Source: an uncultured Prevotella sp.
GTDB lineage: Bacteria > Bacteroidota > Bacteroidia > Bacteroidales > Bacteroidaceae
Length of the DNA stretch: 47,421 bases
Direction of reading: 5' to 3'
NCBI GenBank assembly: GCA_947304695.1
Contig: CAMZBS010000005.1
Coordinates: 1-47,421 of the forward strand
Below the pieces are notes generated by a model, which made no database searches, was not told the origin of the DNA, and saw only the letters and a program-made list of their open reading frames with translations. The translations under genes and the position numbers were made by a program. This document shows positions 10,731 to 19,818 of this stretch, one piece after another. Numbering within the stretch: position 1 is the first letter of the stretch; each line of letters starts with the position of its first letter.

Positions 10731-11606
10731 ATGGACAGAACAATCATTGAAACCAGCTTTGAGAAGGCCAAGGAGTGGGGCAACGGCGTGTTCCTTGGCG
10801 AAGACCTGCTGCTGATAGACCGTTTGGCAGGAGCTCCTTTCCCACAGGAACCGCGCCGCATGAACTTCATTCTTATTGGACTCTGCACCCGTGGCACAGT
10901 GAGTTATCGTCAGGACACTCAGGAACTGACGCTCACCGCAGGCCAAATGATTATTGCCAGTGAGCACCACGTGATAGACAACTATCAGGCATCTGACGAC
11001 CTGGAGGGCTTGTGCATGATGGTCTCGGTGCCTTTCTACAGGGAGATAATCCGCAACGTGAGCGATGTGTCTACGCTCATTCTCTTCTCTAATGAGCACC
11101 CGGTGTTTCCTGTGTCCTTGCGTGACCAACAGGTGTTCCGCGATTATTTCTACCTGATTCGTACTAAGATAGATGAGCTGGGCAACCACTATCGTCGCGA
11201 GTTGACCCACTCGCTGATGCTGGCCATGTTCTACGACCTGAGCAATGTGCTCTACCAGGCAAGCCATGTGGAGCGCAAACGCCACAAGCGGTCTGATCTG
11301 GTGTTCACACAGTTCATCAAGCTGCTTGAGCAGCACAGTCGGAGGGAGCGTCGCGTCAGTTGGTATGCCGGTCAGCTGGGCATCACGCCCAAGTATCTCT
11401 CTGAGCTGGTGAAGCAGTGCAGCAAGCGTACACCGAACGAGTGGATTGACAACTACGTGACGCTTGAGGTGCGCAACCTGCTGAAGAACTCGAACAAGAG
11501 CGTGAAGCAGATTGCCGAGGAGATGAACTTCCCCAACCAGTCGTTCCTTGGAAAATACTTTAAGGAACGGGTGGGGATGAGCCCTTCAAAGTACAGGAAG
11601 TCTTAG
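10731..11606 (+). CDS. AraC-family transcriptional regulator
   Basis: A 291-residue cytosolic regulator. The first 170 or so residues look like a cupin-type sensing domain (FILIGLCTRGTVSYRQD and LTAGQMIIASEHHVI strands). The last 100 residues are the double helix-turn-helix of the AraC/XylS family: first HTH around RRVSWYAGQLGITPKYLSEL, second around SVKQIAEEMNFPNQSFLGKY, with the terminal FKERVGMSPSKYRKS consensus. It is monocistronic, between a terminator and the hairpin pair at 11637-11720. Family members usually activate nearby uptake or surface genes in response to a small molecule. The adhesin upstream and the FadL gene downstream are candidate targets by position only. Confidence 0.92.
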   Translation: MDRTIIETSFEKAKEWGNGVFLGEDLLLIDRLAGAPFPQEPRRMNFILIGLCTRGTVSYRQDTQELTLTAGQMIIASEHHVIDNYQASDDLEGLCMMVSVPFYREIIRNVSDVSTLILFSNEHPVFPVSLRDQQVFRDYFYLIRTKIDELGNHYRRELTHSLMLAMFYDLSNVLYQASHVERKRHKRSDLVFTQFIKLLEQHSRRERRVSWYAGQLGITPKYLSELVKQCSKRTPNEWIDNYVTLEVRNLLKNSNKSVKQIAEEMNFPNQSFLGKYFKERVGMSPSKYRKS

Positions 11607-11636
11607 CGGTGTAAGCATTTGATTTCCAATTGTTTG

Positions 11637-11720
11637 CAGTTAAGCCTCAGTTGCGTTGTAACTGAGGCTTAACTGTATGACAACGGAGGCTCAGTTGCAA
11701 TGCAACCAAGCCTCCGTTGT
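11637..11720. repeat. Paired palindromes of the AACTGAGGCT family (locus A), likely bidirectional terminator
   Basis: Hairpin 1: 11637-11652 pairs perfectly with 11660-11675 (16 bp, 7-nt loop). Hairpin 2: 11680-11691 with 11709-11720 (12 bp), whose loop holds a further GTTGC/GCAAC stem. They lie between the convergent AraC and FadL genes, where each could stop transcription. The core recurs at 31710-31790 and 46607-46681. Confidence 0.9.
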
Positions 11721-11764
11721 AAATGGCTGGAACAGCCGTTGTCTTTCTGCTGTTTTGCGAGGGA

Positions 11765-13135
11765 TTAGAATTTGAAGTCTATGCCCACGCCAACGACGTT
11801 GTTTGTGCGTGAATAAGTCTCTTTGGCTTCAAATCCTGTTCCATAGTAACCCTCGCCGGCAGCAGGGTTGCCAGCTGCAAACGATTTGTCGTAGTTGCTG
11901 TAGAGCGTAATGAAATAACCTGCGTTCAGACGGATTTTCTCCGTCAGGTTCACTGCTCCTCCCAGTCCTATAGACCAGCTGTCGCATGCAAACGATGTGT
12001 TGGTCTGAAATTTGTCACTCTGTCCGTAGTCGGTGCGTTGTCCGCCAAGACTCACGGTAAACTTGTCGTTGATGTCATATTCGGCACCTAACAGAAACTC
12101 GTTGGTGCCGCCCGTCAGTTCTTCATGTCGGTTGTTGCCCATCTTTGCGTGCTTGTCGTCGTAGAAATGATACTCGGCTGTGGCACGCAACTTGTCGGAA
12201 AACTCATAGCCCACTGCCACTGCCAGCATGGCAGGCACGTCGTAGCGTGTGTCCACTCCATCCTTATAGGGTGCCACCTTGTCGCCAAACTGAGCCAGGG
12301 CCATGTCGCCCGTCACATAGTTGTTGATGGCAGTACTGAAGATTTTGGCGTTCAGTTGCTTGGTATCGTTCTCTGTATTAAGCCTTGACCTGAACTCATA
12401 GCGGGCTGCTATGGTGACTGGCCCTGTGTGGAAGTCGATGCTCACGATGGGGGAGATGCCCCAACCCTTTTGCAGACAGTCGAGTTGCAGGTTGACCAAA
12501 TCCAGTTGACCATTGTTTGCAATCACATGGCCACGGTTGTATCCGTCGTAGTAGTTGACGCGTAAGCCAGCAGCCGCCGAAAGGAAATCGGTTATCCTGT
12601 AAGCAAAGTTCACTTGTGCTCCAAAGATGTACTGCTTTCCCTTCATTTCAGAATCGAGCGTGTACGATCCTGGCATGACACCAGATGATGCCAGCATGGC
12701 CGTAAGCGGCACGTTCAGCATTGGTATGCCATCGCTGTATTCCACGTAGCCGCCGCATCCCACGATGCCAAGCATGCCCGATATGGCCCAGCGGTCTTTC
12801 TTGTATGCGGCAAGCAAGGATGGCACGATGGGCGCCTTGGCCACGCCTTCATATTTTTTGGAAAAACTTGAACCAAGAAAATTGGGCATGTTTGTCTCAA
12901 TGTCGCGGTTCTGCCATGGCTTTTGGAAATTGAGCGACAGCTGCCAGCCTTCGTGTTGGTTCCACACACTACCGGCCGGGTTGCTGTAGGCTGCGTCTAC
13001 GTCGAAGGTGGCACCGCGTGCCATCATTCGGTCAAAAGCGATGTGATAGTTTGTGTTGGTCATCAGACCACCTGCGTTTGCCCGTGCCACCAGCACAAAG
13101 CAAACGACCAGAATTGCTTGGATTCTCTTCATCAT
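11765..13135 (-). CDS. OmpP1/FadL-family outer-membrane transporter (first paralogue)
   Basis: A 456-residue outer-membrane beta-barrel of the FadL type, which moves hydrophobic molecules (long-chain fatty acids, aromatic compounds) across the outer membrane. It has a Sec signal (ILVVCFVLVARANAGG) and then the family's N-terminal hatch pattern: GLMTNTNYHIAFDRMMARGA followed by DAAYSNPAG, the asparagine-proline-alanine-glycine hallmark. Strand-rich sequence runs to an aromatic C-terminus (VVGVGIDFKF), as expected for BAM insertion. It has its own -7 box at 13168-13175. A longer paralogue follows at 13264-14826. Together the two may cover different ligands; the substrate cannot be told from sequence. 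Confidence 0.9.
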   Translation of the reverse strand: MMKRIQAILVVCFVLVARANAGGLMTNTNYHIAFDRMMARGATFDVDAAYSNPAGSVWNQHEGWQLSLNFQKPWQNRDIETNMPNFLGSSFSKKYEGVAKAPIVPSLLAAYKKDRWAISGMLGIVGCGGYVEYSDGIPMLNVPLTAMLASSGVMPGSYTLDSEMKGKQYIFGAQVNFAYRITDFLSAAAGLRVNYYDGYNRGHVIANNGQLDLVNLQLDCLQKGWGISPIVSIDFHTGPVTIAARYEFRSRLNTENDTKQLNAKIFSTAINNYVTGDMALAQFGDKVAPYKDGVDTRYDVPAMLAVAVGYEFSDKLRATAEYHFYDDKHAKMGNNRHEELTGGTNEFLLGAEYDINDKFTVSLGGQRTDYGQSDKFQTNTSFACDSWSIGLGGAVNLTEKIRLNAGYFITLYSNYDKSFAAGNPAAGEGYYGTGFEAKETYSRTNNVVGVGIDFKF

Positions 13136-13167
13136 AATTTTAGTTTCGATGGTTGGTTATTTGCCTG

Positions 13168-13175
13168 CAAAGGTA
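13168..13175 (-). promoter_or_regulatory. -7 box of the first FadL gene
   Basis: Reads TACCTTTG on the minus strand, 32 bp upstream of the ATG at 13135. No clear -33 element. Confidence 0.6.
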
Positions 13176-13263
13176 CAAATAATTCTCCAAGGAGCCGAAT
13201 TTTTGGCAAATTAAATGAAGAAATCGAATAAATCTGGTCGTTTGCTGTTGTTTTCCTGTTTTC

Positions 13264-14826
13264 TTACAGGTCTATTTGGCAACCAATGCTCAGCACGTGG
13301 TTGGTGCGGGTGAAGTTGTCGCTCTTCACCACAGCTCCTGTGGTGGGATCGGTTTCCGTCACTTTGTCATAGTCGCCGTAGTTTGTTTGGAAATAGGCAG
13401 CCGACAGCGTCAGATGGTTGGTGACTTTGTAGCTGAGTCCGGCACCCACGCTGTAGCTGTTCACCACAAACGAAAGGTCGTTCATGTAGTCGTCGGTCAG
13501 TCCGTAGCGGGTGATTTGTGCGCCGGCCGACAGCGTCACCTTCTTTGAGGCGTCCCATTCCACACCAGCCAGATATTCGTTCGTGTCGTGCGACAGCTTT
13601 TCCTGAATGTCGTTATACCAGTTGGCGTTTTTGTCGAAGTAGTGGTGGTAGCCCAGGTTCAGTCTCAGTTCGGGCAGTGCGCTCCACTGTGCACCCAGGC
13701 AGAGCATGGCCGGAGCATCTTCGTCCACATCGGTTCCGTCCTCAAACTTGTTGATGTTTTCAAGACCTGGGAACTGGGTCATGTCGTCCGACAGCTTCAT
13801 GGGTTGCTCCAGCGTGCTGTGGTTTCTCATCTTCATTTGGGTGTTGAACTCATACTTGGCGGCAAAGTTGAAGTCGCCAATCTTGTAGTCAACACCAATG
13901 ATGGGAGCAATGCCAAAGCCCGTCTGCGTGCTCTGCAGGTTCACGCCGTTGCCGTAGCGGTGCAGTTGGTACAGCTGCTTCAGCGCAGCGTTGGCACCAG
14001 CCAGTTGTGTTTGTGCAGCTGTCTGCATGGCTTGCAGTTCAGCCTCAGTGTAGCGTCCTGATTGTGCAGCCATCTGCAGGTTGGTTTGTGCAGCTCCAAT
14101 CTGCTGGTTGATGGCATTGATGTTTCCTTCCAGAAACTCGCCGAAGTCCATCGAGCCTTTCGATGTAATCACGTTGATGTGGCTCAGGCGTGCGCGGTAG
14201 GAAGCGTCGCCATAAAGTGCGCGCAGTCCACCGTAGACCGCCCAGTGCTCGTTTATCTTGTAGGCAGCACCCAGCTGAAAGCCGAAGTAGTACTGGCGTC
14301 CGCGCATGAAGGCATCCATGTCATAGCCCTTTGCGTCGAGCCCGTTCTTCATGAGCAGTCCGGCAATGCTGCCCACGGTGCGCTCAAACGAGCCCAGTCC
14401 GTTGTCGAACTCGCACACGCCGCCACCTCCGGGCACCGAGAAGTTGAACTGCACGCTCCAGTTGCCCTTGTTGTAGGCAGCTTGCAGCGAGGGGATGAAG
14501 GGAGCATCGGCAATGCCTTCGAACTTCTTGGTTGTCCTGCCTTCGTTCTTCTTGCCCAAGGCAAAGATGGGGTCGGTAGAGTTGATGGTGCGTGTTTGGT
14601 GAGCATATTGCCAGGTGAAAGCTAGGTGGAATCCTTCGGGCATGAACACCACGCCTGCAGGGTTGCTGTAAACGCCGTCGATGGCTATAGCGGCATCGCG
14701 AGCCGGATTCCTGTTGAAATTAACGTTCTGATTGGTGTTGGTCAGAATGCCACCAGCCGTGGCCGTGTTGCTGACCATCGTTGCGCCCAGCATCACGCTG
14801 AGACCGAAAACTTTTAAATTTTTCAT
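13264..14826 (-). CDS. OmpP1/FadL-family outer-membrane transporter (second paralogue)
   Basis: A 520-residue paralogue of the 11765-13135 product. The start at 14826 is chosen because it gives a proper signal peptide (MKNLKVFGLSVMLGATMVSN, ending ATAGG) and lies downstream of the -7 box at 14860-14867; the frame stays open a further 29 codons upstream, past the promoter. The hatch motif GILTNTNQNVNFNRNPARDA is followed by DGVYSNPAG, and the protein ends VLSIGCQIDL. Compared with the first paralogue it carries an extra alanine/glutamine-rich helical insert near the middle (INQQIGAAQTNLQMAAQSGR to AGANAALKQL), presumably an extracellular loop. The two genes look like an old duplication, each with its own promoter. 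Confidence 0.9.
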   Translation of the reverse strand: MKNLKVFGLSVMLGATMVSNTATAGGILTNTNQNVNFNRNPARDAAIAIDGVYSNPAGVVFMPEGFHLAFTWQYAHQTRTINSTDPIFALGKKNEGRTTKKFEGIADAPFIPSLQAAYNKGNWSVQFNFSVPGGGGVCEFDNGLGSFERTVGSIAGLLMKNGLDAKGYDMDAFMRGRQYYFGFQLGAAYKINEHWAVYGGLRALYGDASYRARLSHINVITSKGSMDFGEFLEGNINAINQQIGAAQTNLQMAAQSGRYTEAELQAMQTAAQTQLAGANAALKQLYQLHRYGNGVNLQSTQTGFGIAPIIGVDYKIGDFNFAAKYEFNTQMKMRNHSTLEQPMKLSDDMTQFPGLENINKFEDGTDVDEDAPAMLCLGAQWSALPELRLNLGYHHYFDKNANWYNDIQEKLSHDTNEYLAGVEWDASKKVTLSAGAQITRYGLTDDYMNDLSFVVNSYSVGAGLSYKVTNHLTLSAAYFQTNYGDYDKVTETDPTTGAVVKSDNFTRTNHVLSIGCQIDL

Positions 14827-14859
14827 ATCCTTTAAAACAAATCTTAAAAATTTCGGCTG

Positions 14860-14867
14860 CAAAGGTA
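14860..14867 (-). promoter_or_regulatory. -7 box of the second FadL gene
   Basis: TACCTTTG on the minus strand, 33 bp before the chosen start at 14826. Confidence 0.65.
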
Positions 14868-14927
14868 AATGAATTGTTCTTAATATCACTGTTAAGGCAC
14901 ACAGGCTTAACATATATTAAAAATAAT

Positions 14928-15009
14928 TTGCACAAAACTTGCGCATTCGTGCAGTTTTGTGCAATTATTTTACTCCTTTTCTTGCACAAATGCAGTTTCG
15001 TTTGTGCAA
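14928..15009. repeat. Two inverted repeats sharing TTGCACAAA
   Basis: TTGCACAAAACT (14928-14939) pairs with 14953-14964 (12 bp). TTGCACAAA (14982-14990) pairs with 15001-15009 (9 bp). All four arms carry the same nonamer. They lie between the stop of the BNR-4 gene and the promoter of the second FadL gene, so they may serve as terminator, operator, or both. The rest of the gap 14827-15040 shows only the -7 box. Confidence 0.85.
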
Positions 15010-15040
15010 AAAACAGGGTGGGGGAGGGCTTTTTTCGGTT

Positions 15041-17626
15041 CTATTTGGCAAGAAGTTTCTTCCCGTCTTGGATGTACAGTCCCTTTTGATGCGTGTTGCC
15101 TGTAAGGCGTCTGCCTTGCAGGTCGAATGTGGCATGGTTGTGCGGCAGGTTGTTCTCCACCGCCTGTATGGCGCTGTTGGCATCGAGCGTGAGCTTCACG
15201 TTGTCGAAGCCAATGATTTTCTCCGTGCCGTTATAGTTGTGCATGGCCGTGAGGGCCACGGTGGTTGAACTCGTTCCGTCGCTCTCAAAGACCAGACTTG
15301 CCTGCTGCCACGCCTCCTTGTTTTCCATTGACGGGGCAGTGATGGTGGGGCCGTCTTGCTGTTGCACGCCCACGAAGGCATCGCCGCCCAGTCCGCTTTT
15401 CCACACACTGGCCGTGAGCTGGTATTTTCCGGCCGGCAGCAGCATTTCCTGCTTCAGCGTGATGGTGCTGCTGCCCCAGTTCTGGCGCACCCAGTAGGTC
15501 TGCTTGCTGTCGGCCGACGGCTTTGGGCGCGAGGCAAAGAAGTTGCTGAAGTACAGGTCGCCGGCCTTCAGTGCCGTCAGGTCGTTTTCGTTGGGCGCAG
15601 CATAGTCAATGGTCCATCCTTCCGGCAGGTAGATGGCACGGTCGGCTGTCACGCCGCTGCCCTGCATGGGGGCATAGGCACCCTCGAAGTCGCCGTTCTT
15701 CAGCTCTTTGGGCAGCGACTGGTTGTGGATGGCCTTGATTTCGTCTTGTGCCCCCTTCACCAGGTGTTGCACGGTGATTGGCGAGGCACAGGCGTAGTAG
15801 TCGGAGAGGTGAATGCACTTGTGGTTGAAGGGCTTCAAGCTGCCATTGGCGCTGGTTTCGCCCATAACTTCGATGGTTCCTGCAGGCACCTTGTCGCTCT
15901 CTATGACCTGGTCTGCGAGTCCATTGCGGTAGATGGTGAGCACCTGTCCGTCGTAGGTCAGGGTGACGATGAGCGTCGAGTGCTTCGTGGGGTGGTTGTC
16001 GCCGCTGGTGCCCGTGCTGCCCTTGGCCCAGTCGTCGCTGGTGAGCAGGCGGTTCTGACTGCGATACACGTTGCCTCCGAGACTGAGCTCGGGTCGCTGG
16101 TCGGTGGCGTTGATGCCGTAGGTGAGCCGTCCGTTGGCATCGTCTTCGTTGCCCACGGTGAAGAGCGTTCCTTCATATTTCTCCTTGTTCAGTTCGAAGG
16201 CCAGGGTCACGGTCTTGTTCTTGTTCAGGCAGATGCAGTCGGTGCGGGCCTCTTCGCTCTCGGCGGTGAGCGGTTCCTGCCAGTCATAGTTGCAGAGTAT
16301 GGCGGTGGGGTAGCCCTTGGGATAGTTCTTGTTGACCATCCAGTAGTAATAGTCGCCCTGCATCCAGGTCACGCGCATGGGGCTGTTCTTCGATCCCGGT
16401 ATGACAAACGGGCGCATGTTGTTCTTCTGCGACTCGCTGGTGACGAAAGTCTCGCTGCCGCCAACCACTTTGCCGTCGGCAATGTCGTACTTGCATATTT
16501 CGTAGACGCCGTCCTTGTTGTACTGTCCGTTCTTGGCCGGCATCGAAACGTAGAGCGTGTGCGTGTTGTCGGGGTCCAGGGCCATGCCGCCGCTGTAGCA
16601 TTTCTCGGTGCTGTTCCAGTTCTGGTGGAAGGCATGTCCGCCGTGCTGCACCCATGTGTTCACCCATTTGGTGCCATCCCAGTTGGCATGCCAGTAGTCA
16701 TGGGTGGTCTTGGCATCGTCTATGTGGGTGTAGGCAATGACCGGATGCTCCTTCTCGTCGAGCGCAATCTGCCACACCCAGTTGCGCACCGAGGCCGTCT
16801 TGTCGACGATGGTGGCAGGATGGCTGGTGGCATAAGCATCGGTCTTGTTCACGTTGAACACACCATTATTAATAATAGAGAGCTGTTTGCCGTTGAGGTC
16901 GCGCAGGATGGGGCCCTGTCCTTTGTTGATGTCGATCACGTTGAAGTAGAGCCAGTTGGGCATTTCGTTGTCGGGATGCCCCGTGGTGTAGGCCACGTAG
17001 ATCTTGTCCTTGCCGTTACTCATGTATTTGGCGTAGGGGCGTGCGCCGGTGCTCTGCACAATCTGCTTGGGGCCGAAGTCGAAGTGGCAGTCGTCCGCAG
17101 CGTCGGGCATGGTGAGCCGGGCAATGGTGGGGTGCCAGTTGATGCCGCGCCAGCACAGGTAGATGTGCTGCGGGTCGTCGCTCAGGATGAAGGGCGACGG
17201 GTAGGTGGTGTTGTTCTGTGTGGCCAGTCGCTTCTCTTCGCCCAGTGCCGTGATGTCGCCCGGTCGTGTCGACACGCGATACCAGATGCAAGGCTCGTCG
17301 GTGTGGCGGGTGTAGAAAATCATGATGCGTTCGTCGGGCAGCACCAGGAAGGTGGGGTTGTTGTGGTCGTCGGGCTGGAAGTAGGAGCGCACGAGCACGT
17401 CGGTCTTGCGTCCTTTCAGCCAGTCATACTGCGTGGCCTTCACGTTGCCGTGCACGTCGATGTAGCCCACGTAGGTGGCGTTGATGGTGGCGCTGGCATT
17501 TTCGTAGTGCAGTGCGCGCGAGTCGGCAAACCAGCACCATGCGCCTTCGTTGCTCACCACGTTGCCAGCCAGGGCCTTGGCCAGCACCAGTGTGAGAGCA
17601 AGGACGATGAATGATAGTCTTTTCAT
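15041..17626 (-). CDS. Secreted BNR-4 repeat protein with LamG-like and CBM-like domains and a type IX-like sorting signal
   Basis: An 861-residue exported protein. After the signal peptide (MKRLSFIVLALTLVLAKALA), residues about 22-440 look like a BNR-4 type beta-propeller (start NVVSNEGAWCWFADSRALHY; blade-like motifs such as NPTFLVLPDERIMIFYTRH and HIYLCWRGINW). Residues about 455-610 resemble a concanavalin/LamG sandwich (LIVTLTYDGQVLTIYRNGL). Residues about 644-800 resemble a carbohydrate-binding jelly roll (NGDFEGAY to IIGFDNVKLTLDA). The C-terminus (FDLQGRRLTG, KGLYIQDGKKLLAK) matches the end of the 4526-10360 protein and suggests export by a type IX-like system. BNR-4 propellers include ulvan and related polyuronide lyases, so an acidic-polysaccharide enzyme is plausible but unproven. 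It starts 26 bp after the HD-domain gene and may be co-transcribed with it. Confidence 0.8.
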   Translation of the reverse strand: MKRLSFIVLALTLVLAKALAGNVVSNEGAWCWFADSRALHYENASATINATYVGYIDVHGNVKATQYDWLKGRKTDVLVRSYFQPDDHNNPTFLVLPDERIMIFYTRHTDEPCIWYRVSTRPGDITALGEEKRLATQNNTTYPSPFILSDDPQHIYLCWRGINWHPTIARLTMPDAADDCHFDFGPKQIVQSTGARPYAKYMSNGKDKIYVAYTTGHPDNEMPNWLYFNVIDINKGQGPILRDLNGKQLSIINNGVFNVNKTDAYATSHPATIVDKTASVRNWVWQIALDEKEHPVIAYTHIDDAKTTHDYWHANWDGTKWVNTWVQHGGHAFHQNWNSTEKCYSGGMALDPDNTHTLYVSMPAKNGQYNKDGVYEICKYDIADGKVVGGSETFVTSESQKNNMRPFVIPGSKNSPMRVTWMQGDYYYWMVNKNYPKGYPTAILCNYDWQEPLTAESEEARTDCICLNKNKTVTLAFELNKEKYEGTLFTVGNEDDANGRLTYGINATDQRPELSLGGNVYRSQNRLLTSDDWAKGSTGTSGDNHPTKHSTLIVTLTYDGQVLTIYRNGLADQVIESDKVPAGTIEVMGETSANGSLKPFNHKCIHLSDYYACASPITVQHLVKGAQDEIKAIHNQSLPKELKNGDFEGAYAPMQGSGVTADRAIYLPEGWTIDYAAPNENDLTALKAGDLYFSNFFASRPKPSADSKQTYWVRQNWGSSTITLKQEMLLPAGKYQLTASVWKSGLGGDAFVGVQQQDGPTITAPSMENKEAWQQASLVFESDGTSSTTVALTAMHNYNGTEKIIGFDNVKLTLDANSAIQAVENNLPHNHATFDLQGRRLTGNTHQKGLYIQDGKKLLAK

Positions 17627-17652
17627 GTCAGTAGCAGTTTTGTAGTAATGTG

Positions 17653-19716
17653 TTATTGGGGTTGTTTCTTCAGTTCAGGGTAGCTCACGCGGGTGTGGTA
17701 GATGGTTTTGAGTTTCTCGATAAGTACTGTCTTGGCGTAGGCAATGTCGCGGAACGTGATGGGGCACTCGCGGAAGTAGCCGTCGTCGACCATGCTGTCG
17801 ATGATGCGGTTCACCAGTTGGCGGATGCTCTGCTCAGTGTAGTCGGGCAGTGAGCGTGATGCAGCTTCTACGGCATCGGCCATCATCAGTACGGCCTGCT
17901 CCTTGGTAAAGGGGTTGGGGCCGGGATAGGTGAAAAGCAGGTCGTCGATGTCCTCGTCGGGGTGCTCGTTCTTCCATTTCACATAGAAGTACTTGGCCTT
18001 GCCCTGTCCGTGATGGGTGGCAATGAAGTCTCGGATGACGTTGGGCAGGTTGTACTTGTCGGCCAGTTTCAGTCCTTCGGTCACGTGGCTGATGATCATT
18101 GAAGCGCTTTCAACACATGAAAGCTGGTCGTGCGGATTGATGCCGCCCGACTGGTTTTCAGTAAAGTAGATGGGGTTCACGGTCTTTCCGATGTCGTGGT
18201 AAAGGGCACCTGTTCTCACTAACTGGGCTTTGGCTCCAATCTTACGGGCTATCTCGGCAGCCAGGTTGCCCACCTGAATGCTGTGCTGGAAAGTGCCGGG
18301 TGCCACCTCGCTCATGCGCCGCAGCAGGTCTTTGTTCATGTCGCTGAGCTCGATGAGCGTAATGTTCGAGGTGTAGCCGAAGGTCTTCTCAATGATGTAG
18401 AGCAGGGGGTATGAGCAGAAGAGCATGATGCCGCACGCTATCAGATAAGAGTATTCGCTCATGACGAGGTTGGCCATGCTATTGGTGGCAATCAGGTCGA
18501 TGGCCAGGTTCATCAGGCAGCTGCTGGCCGTGACGACTGCTGCCGACCAGAACAGCTGTGAGCGGCTTGACAGGTCGCGCAGGGTGAGAATGACCGTGAG
18601 TCCGGCTACCATCTCAATGGCTATGAAGTCAAGTGGACGCCGGAGCATACAGGCACATGTGAGCACCATGACGGTGTGGGCAATGAAAGCTGTGCGTGAG
18701 TCCATGAACACACGAACAAAGATGGGAACCATGGCATAGGGAATGATGAACACATGGAGCAGGTTGTGGCTCACCAGCAGTGAGGTCATGACTGAGAAAA
18801 TGGTGATGAGCGAATAGAGCATGACCACTGAGCGGAACTTGTCGAAATAGTCGGCCCGATAGAGGCTGAGGAAGATGGTGAAGCCGGTGATGAGCAGCAG
18901 CACATAGAGCAACTCGCCCACGACAGTGGAGCTCAAATGGGTCTCACTCTGATGCTGGCGGTCGCTTTCGCGCAGGAACGATTCCAGTACGAGATATGTC
19001 TGTTCGTCGACAATGCTGCCTCGGTCAATGATTTTCTGTCCGCGCTGTACAACTCCGCTGGCCTTGGGCACTGTACTGATTAGGTCTTGTCGGCTGGCTT
19101 CGCTGCGCTCACGGTCGTAGATCAGGTTGGCTGCAATGTAGCTGTTCAGGTTCAAATCCTGTAGTGCTTCGCGGTGATTTTGCAAAATGGAGTCGCCAAT
19201 GAGCAACTCGTAGGCTTCAGGCGCCGTGTGAGTGGCCTTCGACATGACGCTCATGGCTGTCTTTCCACTCACTACACGCAGGGTGTGGATAGAGTCGGCA
19301 TCTCCGCCCAAGGGCTCCTTTGTGTCGACAATGCCTTGGTTGTAGAGGTTGCGCAGGCGATTGGCAATGATAATCTTGTAGTCGGCAGGAAGATGCAGCT
19401 TTTCCTGGCTGTAGTTCTGGAGAAACTCGCGAATCTTCTCTTCGGCCACCCTTCTGTTCAGGATGTAGTAGGGTTCATATTCACGCAGTACGTTCTCATA
19501 TTCTGCCTCCAGTGTGGCCTCACTTTTATAGATGGGGAAATCGAAAGGGGCTGTGAGGTCGGGATAGAGCCAGGGCTTGCCTTCCTCAATCTTGAAATTC
19601 AGTCGGGTGTCACGTGGCATGAACCACACAATAATTGCCACGGTGGCCAGTACAATGAGGATGCGAGTGGCAATGTCGCGGCCTGTAAGGCTTATATTAA
19701 AGTTGAAATTGCTCAT
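17653..19716 (-). CDS. 7TM-HD (PgpH-type) cyclic-dinucleotide phosphodiesterase
   Basis: A 687-residue membrane protein of the 7TMR-HD family, whose studied members (Listeria PgpH) hydrolyse c-di-AMP. The N-terminus has one membrane segment (ILIVLATVAIIVWFM), then an extracytoplasmic domain of about 230 residues. A block of membrane helices follows (LLYVLLLITGFTIFLSLY onward), then a cytosolic HD domain with TFQHSIQVGNLAAEIA, HDIGK (His507-Asp508), SHVTEGLKLADKY and ATHHGQG metal ligands. The start at 19716 (MSNFNFN) is chosen because the -7 box at 19736-19743 lies downstream of the next possible start (19746). Divergent from gltX. The c-di-AMP substrate is inferred from the family. Confidence 0.9.
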   Translation of the reverse strand: MSNFNFNISLTGRDIATRILIVLATVAIIVWFMPRDTRLNFKIEEGKPWLYPDLTAPFDFPIYKSEATLEAEYENVLREYEPYYILNRRVAEEKIREFLQNYSQEKLHLPADYKIIIANRLRNLYNQGIVDTKEPLGGDADSIHTLRVVSGKTAMSVMSKATHTAPEAYELLIGDSILQNHREALQDLNLNSYIAANLIYDRERSEASRQDLISTVPKASGVVQRGQKIIDRGSIVDEQTYLVLESFLRESDRQHQSETHLSSTVVGELLYVLLLITGFTIFLSLYRADYFDKFRSVVMLYSLITIFSVMTSLLVSHNLLHVFIIPYAMVPIFVRVFMDSRTAFIAHTVMVLTCACMLRRPLDFIAIEMVAGLTVILTLRDLSSRSQLFWSAAVVTASSCLMNLAIDLIATNSMANLVMSEYSYLIACGIMLFCSYPLLYIIEKTFGYTSNITLIELSDMNKDLLRRMSEVAPGTFQHSIQVGNLAAEIARKIGAKAQLVRTGALYHDIGKTVNPIYFTENQSGGINPHDQLSCVESASMIISHVTEGLKLADKYNLPNVIRDFIATHHGQGKAKYFYVKWKNEHPDEDIDDLLFTYPGPNPFTKEQAVLMMADAVEAASRSLPDYTEQSIRQLVNRIIDSMVDDGYFRECPITFRDIAYAKTVLIEKLKTIYHTRVSYPELKKQPQ

Positions 19717-19735
19717 CTTCTTGACGTTTTGACTG

Positions 19736-19743
19736 CAAAGATA
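19736..19743 (-). promoter_or_regulatory. -7 box of the 7TM-HD gene
   Basis: TATCTTTG on the minus strand. Its position rules out translation from the in-frame ATG at 19746 and supports the start at 19716. Confidence 0.65.
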
Positions 19744-19787
19744 CAAAATAATTCATGATTCATCGTTCATAATTCATAATTATTTTT

Positions 19788-19795
19788 TACCTTTG
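19788..19795 (+). promoter_or_regulatory. -7 box of gltX-waaA
   Basis: TACCTTTG, 23 bp before the gltX ATG. The shared gap 19717-19818 also holds the divergent promoter above and an AT-rich TTCAT-type repeat at about 19752-19780. Confidence 0.65.
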
Positions 19796-19818
19796 CACTC
19801 AAATTCTAACAAAACGAA

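Noticed and set aside
15356..17614. A 752-codon open frame antisense to the BNR-4 gene
   Set aside because: It mirrors the codon bias of the real gene, has Val/His-rich sequence with no domain, no promoter and no signal peptide. The opposite strand has clear protein motifs.
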